Origin: JBJXGV01 sp046160485
Lineage (GTDB): Bacteria; Orphanbacterota; Orphanbacteria; JBJXGV01
Reading direction: 5' to 3'
Length of the DNA stretch: 64,000 nucleotides
Assembly (NCBI GenBank): GCA_046160485.1
Contig: JBJXGV010000010.1
Span: forward strand, 1-64,000
The notes below the pieces were generated by a model. That model was not told where the DNA came from, made no database searches, and saw only the letters and a program-made list of their open reading frames with translations. Made by a program: the position numbers and the translations under genes. This document shows positions 8,163-15,983 of the stretch, piece after piece. The stretch's first letter is position 1. Each line of letters begins with the position of its first letter.

Positions 8163-10554
8163 CGAGCACCTGCCGCACTTGATCGATCGCTTTCTCGACC
8201 TCGCCCTTCGCCTCGTACGCCAACGCGAGATTGTGGCGCGCGCCGAAGTTGTCGGGCGCGATCGTCACCGCTTCGAGGAACTCGCGAATCGCCTCGTCCG
8301 TCTTGCCCGCGCGGCCGAGGATCGCGCCGAGATCGGCATGCGCATTGGCATTGCCCGGCTCCAGCGCGAGGAACTTCCGGTACTGCGCAATGGCCTCGTC
8401 GCTACGATTCTGTAGGCGATAAGCGCGTCCGAGGTTTTCGTACGGCTTGGTGTAGTCGGGATCGATGCGCATCGCCGATTGGTACTCAGCGATCGCCTCG
8501 TCGAGTTTGCCTTGGCGCGCCAGCTCGACGCCGAGGTTGTTGCGCGCCTCGGCGAAGTCGGGTCGGATTCGCAGCGCGTTTCGATACGCGGCGACCGCTT
8601 CGTCGCCGCGCGAAAGCCGCGCCAGCTCCACGCCCAAGTTGACGTACGCTTCCACGTACTCGGGATCGAGCTGGAGCGCGGCCTCGTACGCCAACACCGC
8701 GTCCGCCGCACGATTCTGACTCGACAGCGCAATTCCGCGGTTGAAATTCCCCTCCGCACTCGTCGGGTCCGACTCGACTCCCTGCTGGAATTCCGCGGCA
8801 GCCTCCGCGGAACGCCCGTGCGCATTGAGAAGCGCGCCGAGTTTCATCCGCACGTCGCCGTCCTGCGGCGCGAGCTCGATCGCGCGCCGGAAGAAGCCGA
8901 CTCCCTCATCGACGCGGCCCGACTGCGCGAGCGACGCGCCGAGGTTCACGAGCGCATCGATGAAATCCGGCTTCTCCTCGAGCGCCTTGCGATACTCCTC
9001 GGCCGCGGCAGCATGATTCGCGCGGCGCGTGTACGCGGCGCCGCGATCGAACCGCCACCACGACGCGTCGGGCGTGTAGCGCACGAAGGTGATGTGCGTC
9101 AGCACGAGAAACCCTGCCAGGCACGCGCTCCACGCCAACACGCGTTGCGCGTCGCGCGCGCGCGCGACAGTCCACAGATGATCCGCGCCGTACGCGCCCA
9201 GCAGGATGAGGAACGGGATCGCCGGCACGCGAAATCTTCCAGCGGCGAGGAAAAAAACGTATGAGCCGAGATACGCCGCGGCGAAGAGCCCCAGGAATAC
9301 GATCTGCTCCGAGCCGCGCGCGGCGGCTGCACGCGCCGACTCCTTCGCGACAGCGCGTCCGCGTTCCGCGAACAACGCGACGGCCACGCCGACGAGCGCG
9401 AGGGTGAGCACGATCGGGAACCCAGGAAGGAAGGAAAGCACTCGTGAGTTCGAGCGCTCCAACTGATCGACCTTGTTGTTGGACACCTCGGCGGGACCGA
9501 GCATGAGAAGCGCGCGTTGCGCCGCAAGACCGATGGAACGCCCCGGATTCGCGGCGATGTAGTCCATCGCCTTCTTGCTGAAGTAGCGGTCGACATCCGA
9601 GTAGCTCATTTCGCGGCCTTCGAGGCGCGCGACGCCGCGCACGATCTCGCCGTACGAAAACCAACTCCAGCCGCGCACCCCCGCGACCTCGCGCAGGTCG
9701 GGAATCCGCGGCGACACGGGGTCGCTCTTCGGGTTGTTGCCGATGTAGAGATTGATCGCGCCGTTGCACGAGATCAGAACGGGGTCGCCGCTGACGACGA
9801 GGTTGCGAATCGTCGCGGGCGCGATTGCGAGCGCGGTGCCGAGCACGATCGCGGCGGCGTCACGGACGAATCGGCGCGAATCGCCGCGGCGGCGGAGCAC
9901 CCAGAACGCCCACGCGAGCAGAATCGGAAGACAGGCGAGGATGTTCGGCCGCGCGAGCGCCGAAAGCCCAGCGACAGCGCCGATCGCGAGCGCGAGCCGC
10001 GCGGAAGGACGCGCGTGCCAACGCGCGACCGCGAGCACGAGCACGAGCCCAAGCGTCACGAGCAGCACGTTGTCCTGGAACTCGCCCTCGAAATAGATGA
10101 GCGGCCACGCGGCGCCCATGAGCGCCGCCGCGATGAAACCGGCGCGGCGCCCGAAGAGCGAACGCGCCACGAGAAACGCGAGCACAACGTTGACGAGACC
10201 GAGCGCGAACTGAATCACGCGCGCGCCCATGTAACTCGAACCAGTCACCAGATAGCTCGCCGCGAGGAAATACGGGTAGCCCGGCGGCCGCAGGAACGGC
10301 GTCGACGAAATCTGCGGATCCGTTTCGCCCGCGGGGGGCGTCCAGTTCCCTGAGACAAGGCCGCGCGCCCAGTAGTCGTGGAACGCGGCGTCGGCGTTCG
10401 GCGACGCAAAGTCGGGCGCGTTTCGAATCTCGCTTGCGTACGCGATGCGAAGCGCCAGCGCGACGAGGAGGATGATCGCGAGCGGCCAATCCGCGCGCGT
10501 GAACAAGCCGCCGGACGACGCGCGCGCGTTTCGCTTGATGTCGGAAGCGCTCAT
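8089..10554 (-). CDS. GT-C/ArnT-like membrane glycosyltransferase with C-terminal TPR array
   Basis: The first ~500 residues are a polytopic domain of the GT39/PMT type (first helix LAIILLVALALRIAYA, loop FHDYWARGLVSG, later RPPGYPYFLAASYLV), consistent with a lipid-linked-sugar transferase facing the periplasm. The remaining ~300 residues are about eight tetratricopeptide repeats, each of the kind ALQLDPEYVEAYVNLGVELA, which usually bind partner proteins. The start is taken as ATG at 10554 (MSASDIKRN) because TGATAGGAT lies 8 bases upstream; a frame six codons longer would start inside that promoter. Possible roles are protein O-mannosylation or surface-glycan assembly. The gene at 48585 has a similar architecture. 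Converges with and overlaps the gene at 6570-8162. Confidence 0.82.
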   Translation of the reverse strand: MSASDIKRNARASSGGLFTRADWPLAIILLVALALRIAYASEIRNAPDFASPNADAAFHDYWARGLVSGNWTPPAGETDPQISSTPFLRPPGYPYFLAASYLVTGSSYMGARVIQFALGLVNVVLAFLVARSLFGRRAGFIAAALMGAAWPLIYFEGEFQDNVLLVTLGLVLVLAVARWHARPSARLALAIGAVAGLSALARPNILACLPILLAWAFWVLRRRGDSRRFVRDAAAIVLGTALAIAPATIRNLVVSGDPVLISCNGAINLYIGNNPKSDPVSPRIPDLREVAGVRGWSWFSYGEIVRGVARLEGREMSYSDVDRYFSKKAMDYIAANPGRSIGLAAQRALLMLGPAEVSNNKVDQLERSNSRVLSFLPGFPIVLTLALVGVAVALFAERGRAVAKESARAAAARGSEQIVFLGLFAAAYLGSYVFFLAAGRFRVPAIPFLILLGAYGADHLWTVARARDAQRVLAWSACLAGFLVLTHITFVRYTPDASWWRFDRGAAYTRRANHAAAAEEYRKALEEKPDFIDALVNLGASLAQSGRVDEGVGFFRRAIELAPQDGDVRMKLGALLNAHGRSAEAAAEFQQGVESDPTSAEGNFNRGIALSSQNRAADAVLAYEAALQLDPEYVEAYVNLGVELARLSRGDEAVAAYRNALRIRPDFAEARNNLGVELARQGKLDEAIAEYQSAMRIDPDYTKPYENLGRAYRLQNRSDEAIAQYRKFLALEPGNANAHADLGAILGRAGKTDEAIREFLEAVTIAPDNFGARHNLALAYEAKGEVEKAIDQVRQVLVKNPGHPQAEALLRSLEEKKRSVR

Positions 10555-10562
10555 CGCGCCGC

Positions 10563-10571
10563 ATCCTATCA
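10563..10571 (-). promoter_or_regulatory. Extended -10 promoter box for the gene starting at 10554
   Basis: On the minus strand TGATAGGAT ends 8 bases before the ATG at 10554, predicting a leaderless or nearly leaderless mRNA. Confidence 0.5.
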
Positions 10572-10605
10572 TTCGCGTTCGCGGGGAGCTAGACGCGCGA
10601 GCCCA

Positions 10606-11448
10606 CTACCAGAGCGGAGCGGCGGCGTCCCGGAGCATCTCGAGCTTCATTCGCTCCATTGCGAGGATCTGCTCGCGCCGCGGCTCGCTCGACGGCGCCA
10701 AGATCGATGCGCGTTCGCCTCCGCGCACTTCCGCGGCTTGGCCGCCGGCGGCGACGATGCTTGCGACGCCATCGAGAACGCAGAGACACGTGCTGTCCGG
10801 GCTCGCGATGACGGCCAGCGTCGTGCCGACGACGTCGATCCGCGCGCGGGGCGCGTCAATCGTCAAATGCGCGCCGTGGAAACCGTCGCCGGTGACGACG
10901 CGCAGTTCGCCTCGGCGAACGTCGCAGCGCGACGAGCGGGCGAACCATCGCCCGGCCGACGACGGTGACGCGATCTCCGAGCCGGGAGCGACCTGCATGA
11001 TCACCTGGCCGGCGCAGCGTATGTCGAGCTGCGCGGTGCCGTCCGTGCGCAGCACCGTACCCGGCCGCAAACGGATCGCGAGCTGCTGCGCGCGCTCTAC
11101 GTGGATCGTCGTGTCGCCCAACGCGATTTCGCCGACGCCGTCGCAGCCGGTCACCGTCCACGCAGGACCGCGATTCAGCAACATCGCGGTCGAGACAAGC
11201 AGGATCGTGGCGGCGATCGCGAGGCCGGCGAAACGCCGTAGCCGCGGGGCCGGCGCGCCGCTCCTGCCGAGATCGGACGCGCGCGCGAACTCGCCGCGCT
11301 CGATCGTCCCGCCGGCGAATTCGGATCGCAGCCGCGCGCGGAACGCCGGGTCGAGAGGCTCGTCGGGGAGATCGCGGACGCGGCGAGCCGCCTGCGCGCC
11401 GTCGAAATCTTGCGGTTCGTTGCCGCGATCGCGATGCGTAGGCGTCAC
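10606..11448 (-). CDS. FecR-domain anti-sigma factor
   Basis: A 280-residue membrane-bound regulator encoded directly downstream of an ECF sigma factor. The N-terminal ~80 residues are cytosolic and charged, and a single membrane helix follows (LAGLAIAATILLVSTAMLL). The outer part has a FecR-like beta-rich domain (GDTTIHVERAQQLAIRL, ELRVVTGDGFHGAHLTID, RIDVVGTTLAVIASPD). Proteins of this type hold the sigma factor at the membrane and release it on an envelope signal. The start is GTG at 11448 with AAGGAG seven bases upstream. It follows the sigma gene by 34 bases. The signal is unknown; no TonB receptor is adjacent, unlike classical FecIR systems. Confidence 0.85.
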   Translation of the reverse strand: MTPTHRDRGNEPQDFDGAQAARRVRDLPDEPLDPAFRARLRSEFAGGTIERGEFARASDLGRSGAPAPRLRRFAGLAIAATILLVSTAMLLNRGPAWTVTGCDGVGEIALGDTTIHVERAQQLAIRLRPGTVLRTDGTAQLDIRCAGQVIMQVAPGSEIASPSSAGRWFARSSRCDVRRGELRVVTGDGFHGAHLTIDAPRARIDVVGTTLAVIASPDSTCLCVLDGVASIVAAGGQAAEVRGGERASILAPSSEPRREQILAMERMKLEMLRDAAAPLW

Positions 11449-11482
11449 GCGCGCACTCCTTCGCCTGGGGCGAACGTGTCGG

Positions 11483-12265
11483 TCATGAGAAGAACCTCTT
11501 CAGTTCGCGCGCGAGTTGCGAGAGCGCGCGGGAATATCGCTTGCGTGCCGCAGCGTGACTGACACCCGTCAGCGCAGCAACCTCGTCGTGCCCGAGCCCA
11601 TGATAGTCGTAGAGGACAATGGCGGCGCGCAGTTCACCCGGCAAGCGAGAGATCGCCTTCTGGACGAGGCGCGACTCCTGCCGGCGAACGACCGCGGCCT
11701 CCGGGTTTTCATCGCGGCTCCTCAGATCGGCCGTCTGGGACGCGGCATCGTCGATGGAGATCGTCTGGCGCGACATTGCATGCGTCTTGGATCGCCAGTA
11801 GTCGCGGCACGCGTTGTAGACGACCGACGTCAGCCACGGCTCCACGTCTTGATCGAGATCGATTTGGTGCGCGGCGCGATGCACGCGATAGAACACTTCC
11901 TGCGAGACGTCTTCCGCGGCGTCGCGCGACCCGATGAGACGGAACACGAGTGCGTAGATCCACTCACAGTGCGCGTCGAAAAAGTTCGCGAGCGCGTCGG
12001 GATCCCGCTCGCGCAAGCGGACGCGCCACTCCCGCGAAGCCACGATCGCGCGCTTCGCGGCCAGCTCCGCGCTCACGGCGCGCAAAGATCTCAACGGCAA
12101 TCCCACATTCTGTTTCGGCTCTCGAATCGGCGGCGGCTTCGGGTGCACTCGCGACGTTAGGCTCGCTGACACGGAACGCGCTTTTTCCGTTCCGACGCCC
12201 ATCATACGCTCTACGTCTGGAGGCGAACAGAAGGCTCGGACGTCGCGCCGAGCCTTCCGTCGCAT
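11483..12265 (-). CDS. ECF-type RNA polymerase sigma-70 factor
   Basis: Sigma region 2 is visible at DPDALANFFDAHCEWIYALV through AAEDVSQEVFYRVHRA and WLTSVVYNACRDYWRSK. Region 4 follows with the helix-turn-helix GLGHDEVAALTGVSHAAARKRYSRAL. At 260 residues in its longest form it is 60-80 longer than usual for ECF factors. The first ~80 residues have no recognised domain, so translation may start downstream, for example at ATG 12205 or 12202, or at a later GTG. The FecR-like anti-sigma gene is next on the strand and is its probable regulator. Target promoters cannot be named from the sequence. Confidence 0.88.
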   Translation of the reverse strand: MRRKARRDVRAFCSPPDVERMMGVGTEKARSVSASLTSRVHPKPPPIREPKQNVGLPLRSLRAVSAELAAKRAIVASREWRVRLRERDPDALANFFDAHCEWIYALVFRLIGSRDAAEDVSQEVFYRVHRAAHQIDLDQDVEPWLTSVVYNACRDYWRSKTHAMSRQTISIDDAASQTADLRSRDENPEAAVVRRQESRLVQKAISRLPGELRAAIVLYDYHGLGHDEVAALTGVSHAAARKRYSRALSQLARELKRFFS

Positions 12266-12317
12266 TTCTGTGAATCAACGCCCACTGTGTGCGTCGTCGC
12301 TCCCACTTCTTGCGGTC

Positions 12318-13241
12318 CTACGGCATGATCTGGGTCGTGATGTTGTTCAGAAACTGATTCGTCCCGTTGAAGTCTTCCCACGCGAGAGCGAAGTACTCGA
12401 TGACGTTCGCGTTGAAGCCGTTGTAGCTCGAGCCTTCGCTCGTCTGTATGCCCTTGCCGAATCGGGATAGCTTGTTCTCGATGACGAGGTCGCCCGAAGG
12501 ACCGGCGGGTCCCTCACCCATAGCGGGGTTGTAGCAAATCGCCAGAAGTCCGTTGTCACCGCCGACGACAAGATTGTGCGCGATGCGATTGCCGCTACTG
12601 CCGCCGCCGCGCACGAAAATGCCGAGATTCACGAGCGTGCACGTGTTACGACCAACGAAGTTCCGCGAGCTATTGACGAGCAGAAAGCCGATCTGCGGCG
12701 GATTCGCCGGCGGGGCCGCGGTTTCGTCGCCGCCCTCAATGTTGATTCCGCGCACGATGCAGTGCTCCGCGCTCTGCAGCGCCACGCCGATTCCAAACGT
12801 AGCCACCGTACCGTTCGACACGCGAGCGCGATTCGCGCCATCGACAACGATCGCGCGGCCCAGTTTGTTTCCTGGCCCGCTGATTACGTGTCCGCCGAGG
12901 TCGAGCATGACATCGTCGGCCTGAATGACGATCCCATCGCCGGTTTCCGCCGAAACGCTGAAGTCGTTCGCGACAAGATATTCTCCCGGCGTGGTGATGA
13001 CCGTCGGCGCGCTGATCGGCGTTGCGACGCCTCGTGTTTCTCGCGCGGATTCACCCGCGCCCAGCGTCTTTAGGAAGTCGTGCTCCGATTGTGGCGCACC
13101 GGCAAGGCTCTCGATCCGGCCGCTGTCGGGCGACGAAAGCGGCGTACCGGCTCCTTGGCAACCCGCCAGGATGGCGACCGCCGCCAGAAGGCCTACCCAA
13201 ACTCGGTTCCGTCCAGCCGTGGATTGATCGTGGTTTCTCAA
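12318..13241 (-). CDS. Lipoprotein with right-handed beta-helix (NosD-like) repeats
   Basis: The start is TTG at 13241: a perfect AAGGAGG lies five bases upstream and no ATG is suitably placed. A lipoprotein signal peptide follows (VWVGLLAAVAILAGC, Cys at about residue 28), so the product should be membrane-anchored on the outside. The rest has parallel beta-helix character, with rungs such as DDVMLDLGGHVISG, RARVSNGTVATFGIGVAL, HCIVRGINIEGG and FVGRNTCTLVNLGIFVRGG. This fold is shared by NosD-like and polysaccharide-binding or -cleaving proteins. No catalytic residues could be assigned. It stands alone between the sigma factor and the DinB gene. Confidence 0.78.
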   Translation of the reverse strand: MRNHDQSTAGRNRVWVGLLAAVAILAGCQGAGTPLSSPDSGRIESLAGAPQSEHDFLKTLGAGESARETRGVATPISAPTVITTPGEYLVANDFSVSAETGDGIVIQADDVMLDLGGHVISGPGNKLGRAIVVDGANRARVSNGTVATFGIGVALQSAEHCIVRGINIEGGDETAAPPANPPQIGFLLVNSSRNFVGRNTCTLVNLGIFVRGGGSSGNRIAHNLVVGGDNGLLAICYNPAMGEGPAGPSGDLVIENKLSRFGKGIQTSEGSSYNGFNANVIEYFALAWEDFNGTNQFLNNITTQIMP

Positions 13242-13379
13242 TGTTTCCTCCTTAAGAGTGAATGCGGGTGTGAATGACGTGCGGAGTGCGCGCTCCCAGT
13301 AGCAGGTACGACGCGGCGCGGCGAGTGTGACTCGATTTCTGGATGGGCCGCACGGAGCGGCGCGGCGCGATTTTCTTTT

Positions 13380-13397
13380 CTTGCGCGGGCGCGCAAG
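13380..13397. promoter_or_regulatory. Perfect palindrome upstream of the DinB-like gene
   Basis: CTTGCGCGGGCGCGCAAG has eight-base arms around a GG centre. A TACACT -10 candidate follows at 13402-13407. The arm TTGCGC could serve as a -35, so this may be an operator overlapping the promoter. It could also be a chance GC palindrome. Confidence 0.3.
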
Positions 13398-13469
13398 CCG
13401 CTACACTCGCGCGGCCGCGACGCATGGCCCGCACGACGAGCGATCGTGGCGCCCTTCAAGGAGATCGCG

Positions 13470-14006
13470 ATGACATCGAGCAATCCGGCAAGCCAGGCGA
13501 AGGAGACCGCCGATCAGTACGTGCGGGGCCTTCTCGAACTACTCGGCGAGCGCGATCCTCTACAAGTGCAGGGCGAACTCGCCGCCGCCGTGGAGTCGCT
13601 CGTCGCAGGCCTCGACGACGCGAGCATGCGCCGCCCCGAAGCGCCCGGGAAGTGGTCGATCATCGAGGTCGTGCAGCACCTCGCGGACACGGAGATCGTC
13701 TACGGCTACCGCATGCGCGTGATCCTCGCGAACCCGGGAGTGGCGATCGCCGGATACGATCAAGATGCGTGGGTGCGCGCGCTCCGCTACCGCGACGCGA
13801 GCCTCGAGCAGGCGTTCGCGCAAATTCGCGCGCTTCGCGGAAGCAACATCTCGCTTATGCGTTCGCTCGGCGATGAGGAGTGGGAACGCGCCGGGATGCA
13901 CTCGGAGCGCGGGTTGGAGAGCGTGCGCCAGATCTCGAAGCTCATCGCCGCGCACGATCTCGTGCACCGCGCGCAGATCGCGCGCGTCAAGGCCGCGCTC
14001 GACTAG
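13470..14006 (+). CDS. DinB-family putative metal-dependent protein
   Basis: A 178-residue protein of the DinB/YfiT four-helix-bundle family. The metal-site histidines expected of the family are visible: VVQHLADTEIVYGYRM in helix 2 and KLIAAHDLVHRAQIARVK near the C-terminus. The segment GKWSIIEVVQHLAD is typical. Members act as thiol-dependent transferases or have unknown roles, sometimes damage-inducible. The start is ATG at 13470 because AAGGAG sits six bases before it; a longer frame from 13446 lacks a ribosome site. Single-gene unit, with the promoter region in the preceding 100 bases. Confidence 0.85.
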   Translation: MTSSNPASQAKETADQYVRGLLELLGERDPLQVQGELAAAVESLVAGLDDASMRRPEAPGKWSIIEVVQHLADTEIVYGYRMRVILANPGVAIAGYDQDAWVRALRYRDASLEQAFAQIRALRGSNISLMRSLGDEEWERAGMHSERGLESVRQISKLIAAHDLVHRAQIARVKAALD

Positions 14007-14103
14007 CCGCTCGCCGCCGACTCGCGCGCGCGAACGCGGAGAGTGCGATTCGCGCCTAAACGACTTTCAAAGGCTCGGCAGCAGGCGCATTCCGCGGAAG
14101 TAA

Positions 14104-14655
14104 CTACTTCGTCCTGCCCTCAGCGACGGTCCTCAGCTGGGCGAGCCCCTTCTCGATGTCCGTGCCGAGCATCTTGTCCATGTCCATGAACATGCCGAAG
14201 GCTTTGCCGATGAAATTGTGGTTCCCATCCATCGACCACGTCACGAACGAGCCGGTCGGCGTGCCCGCGACGGTGAGCGCACACGTCGCCGTGGACTTCA
14301 TCGGCTTCACAAACTCGAGCTTCATGCCCACCTGCTGACCCGGGATGCTCTCTTCGATCGTCAGCTTGCCCTTGCCGACTTCCTTGTTGCTGTTCCACGC
14401 AAACGACTGACCGACGCCCGCCGCGGGGCCGTCGAACGTCTTCTCCATGTTGGGATCGAGCTCCTCCCAAGGCGATCCGAAAAGGACCAAGACACCCGCG
14501 AACTGGTGGAGGTCGTTGAGAACACCGAACACGCGTTCGGCTGGAGCGGCGAGCTCGAGCTTGCGCTCGACGTGATAGGTGGACGGCCGTGTGGCTACCA
14601 CCGCTACGAAGAGCACAAAACCGGCCGCAACACCGATGAGAATTTTCGCGAGCAT
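14104..14655 (-). CDS. SRPBCC (polyketide cyclase/START-like) family protein
   Basis: A 183-residue protein with an N-terminal membrane helix (ILIGVAAGFVLFVAVVATR) followed by a SRPBCC ligand-binding fold: YHVERKLELAAPAERVFGVL, then the beta strands GVGQSFAWNSN and GKLTIEESIPGQQVGMKLEF, and the closing long helix with FIGKAFGMFMDMDKMLG. Close relatives are annotated as SRPBCC or polyketide-cyclase proteins of unknown ligand. GGGGAG lies five bases before the ATG at 14655. It is 57 bases downstream of the small lipoprotein gene on the same strand and may be co-transcribed with it. Confidence 0.85.
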   Translation of the reverse strand: MLAKILIGVAAGFVLFVAVVATRPSTYHVERKLELAAPAERVFGVLNDLHQFAGVLVLFGSPWEELDPNMEKTFDGPAAGVGQSFAWNSNKEVGKGKLTIEESIPGQQVGMKLEFVKPMKSTATCALTVAGTPTGSFVTWSMDGNHNFIGKAFGMFMDMDKMLGTDIEKGLAQLRTVAEGRTK

Positions 14656-14712
14656 GGGAGCTCCCCGAGGTCACTCAGAGGAATTCGGAACTGGCCAGCA
14701 ACCGAAAGGCGT

Positions 14713-15168
14713 TTAGCGAAACTCTTCCGCCGGCACGACGAGCGTCGAGTCGAGAATCGTCGTGTCGAGCGCCACCACCTCGAAGTACGTGTAGCCCGCT
14801 TCGAACGGCTCGAGCTGGATCGTCACATCGAAGGTCGACACCACGGGCAGGTATGTCACGTCGCGCTCTTCGTAGTGCCGGATTCGCGGTTCGATGGTCC
14901 ACGTCCGATTTCGCGAGCGAGTCTCGATGATCTCGAGGCGGTAGGCACTGCTCGGGCCCGCCTCTCCCTTGATGCGCACGGAAATCAGCGAGTCGCTCGA
15001 GGTGGTGTCGGGCACCTGAATGAGTGTCACCCGCCCCGCGACCAGTTCGTCGAATCGCACGTTTTCCGGCGACACGAGGCAGCCCGCCGCCACCGCGGCC
15101 ATCGCGATCAACCCAAGGACAATTCGCATCGATTTAGCCATGATCGCGCGCTTGCGTGGGGTATTCAT
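14713..15168 (-). CDS. Small predicted lipoprotein
   Basis: A 151-residue protein with a lipoprotein signal peptide (MRIVLGLIAMAAVAAGC) and Ser/Asp-poor mature start LVSPENVRF, so likely outer-membrane anchored. The mature part is predicted all-beta, with strands such as GRVTLIQVPDTTSS, SAYRLEIIETRSR and FDVTIQLEPFEAGYTYFEVV, resembling a single Ig-like or fibronectin-type domain. I recognise no family. ATG at 15168 is preceded by AGGAG at seven bases, which fixes the start against a longer upstream frame. Confidence 0.75.
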   Translation of the reverse strand: MNTPRKRAIMAKSMRIVLGLIAMAAVAAGCLVSPENVRFDELVAGRVTLIQVPDTTSSDSLISVRIKGEAGPSSAYRLEIIETRSRNRTWTIEPRIRHYEERDVTYLPVVSTFDVTIQLEPFEAGYTYFEVVALDTTILDSTLVVPAEEFR

Positions 15169-15377
15169 CTCGGGACTCCTGTGCGTAAGGTGGACGCGAT
15201 CCTCGCGGCCGCGAGCACGATAGCCGCAAGCTCCGGGCGGGTCAACGACGAGCCGCCACCGTGCGAGCCGCCGCCGGCCGCTGCCGAGCCGCCCCCGCGA
15301 GCGCGAGAAATCTTTCGGGATCGGTAAGCGCCAGACGAGCGGCGCCCGTCTTACTCTCTGCAACACGGGAGACCGAC

Positions 15378-15983
15378 GTGACGGAACCATCTGACATTCG
15401 CACGGACTGGGACCTCGCAAGGCAAGCTGCGGGAGGATGCGAGGAGGCGTGGCGCGCGATCTACGAGCGCACGGCCGACAAACTCTTCGCGTTCCTCTGC
15501 TACCAGTCGGGCAATCGCGAAGACGCGCTCGATCTCATGCAAGAGACCTACCTGCAAGCGCAGCGGCGCCTCGAGAGTTACCGGGGCGAGGCGCCTCTCG
15601 GTTCCTGGTTGCGCACGATCGCGCTGCGGAAGTCGCTCGATTGGCGGCGGCGCGTGCTCTCGCCGATGCGCCGCACGCTCGAGCTGACGGAGAACACCGC
15701 GATCGTCGAGGAGGAGAGTGACGTCGTGCAGTTTCACTCGGAGAAAGCCGCGCTTCATCGCGCGCTTAAGACGCTCTCGCCGCAGCAGCGCGCCGCGTTA
15801 CTTCTTCGCGAATGGGATGGGCTTTCCTTCCGCGAGATCGCCTCGATGATCGGCTGCCAAGAAAACACGGCGCGCGTTCATCACACGCGCGCAAGAGAGA
15901 AGATGCGAGACCGAATGAAAGATGCCTTCGCCAACGACCCCGAGGCACTGTCAACAGAGCGCCTCAACGAGCAGAGAATATGA
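15378..15983 (+). CDS. ECF-type RNA polymerase sigma-70 factor (coupled to a vWA-fusion gene)
   Basis: A 201-residue sigma factor. Region 2 runs from EEAWRAIYERTADKLFAFLC to LDLMQETYLQAQRRLESYRG and SWLRTIALRKSLDWRRR. Region 4 is HRALKTLSPQQRAALLLREW and LSFREIASMIGCQENTARVH. The GTG at 15378 is chosen as start: GGGAGA lies just upstream and the first conserved residues follow. The stop overlaps the next start (ATGA at 15980-15983), so the sigma factor and the downstream vWA protein are translationally coupled. That pairing implies the downstream protein is its anti-sigma factor. Confidence 0.9.
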   Translation: MTEPSDIRTDWDLARQAAGGCEEAWRAIYERTADKLFAFLCYQSGNREDALDLMQETYLQAQRRLESYRGEAPLGSWLRTIALRKSLDWRRRVLSPMRRTLELTENTAIVEEESDVVQFHSEKAALHRALKTLSPQQRAALLLREWDGLSFREIASMIGCQENTARVHHTRAREKMRDRMKDAFANDPEALSTERLNEQRI

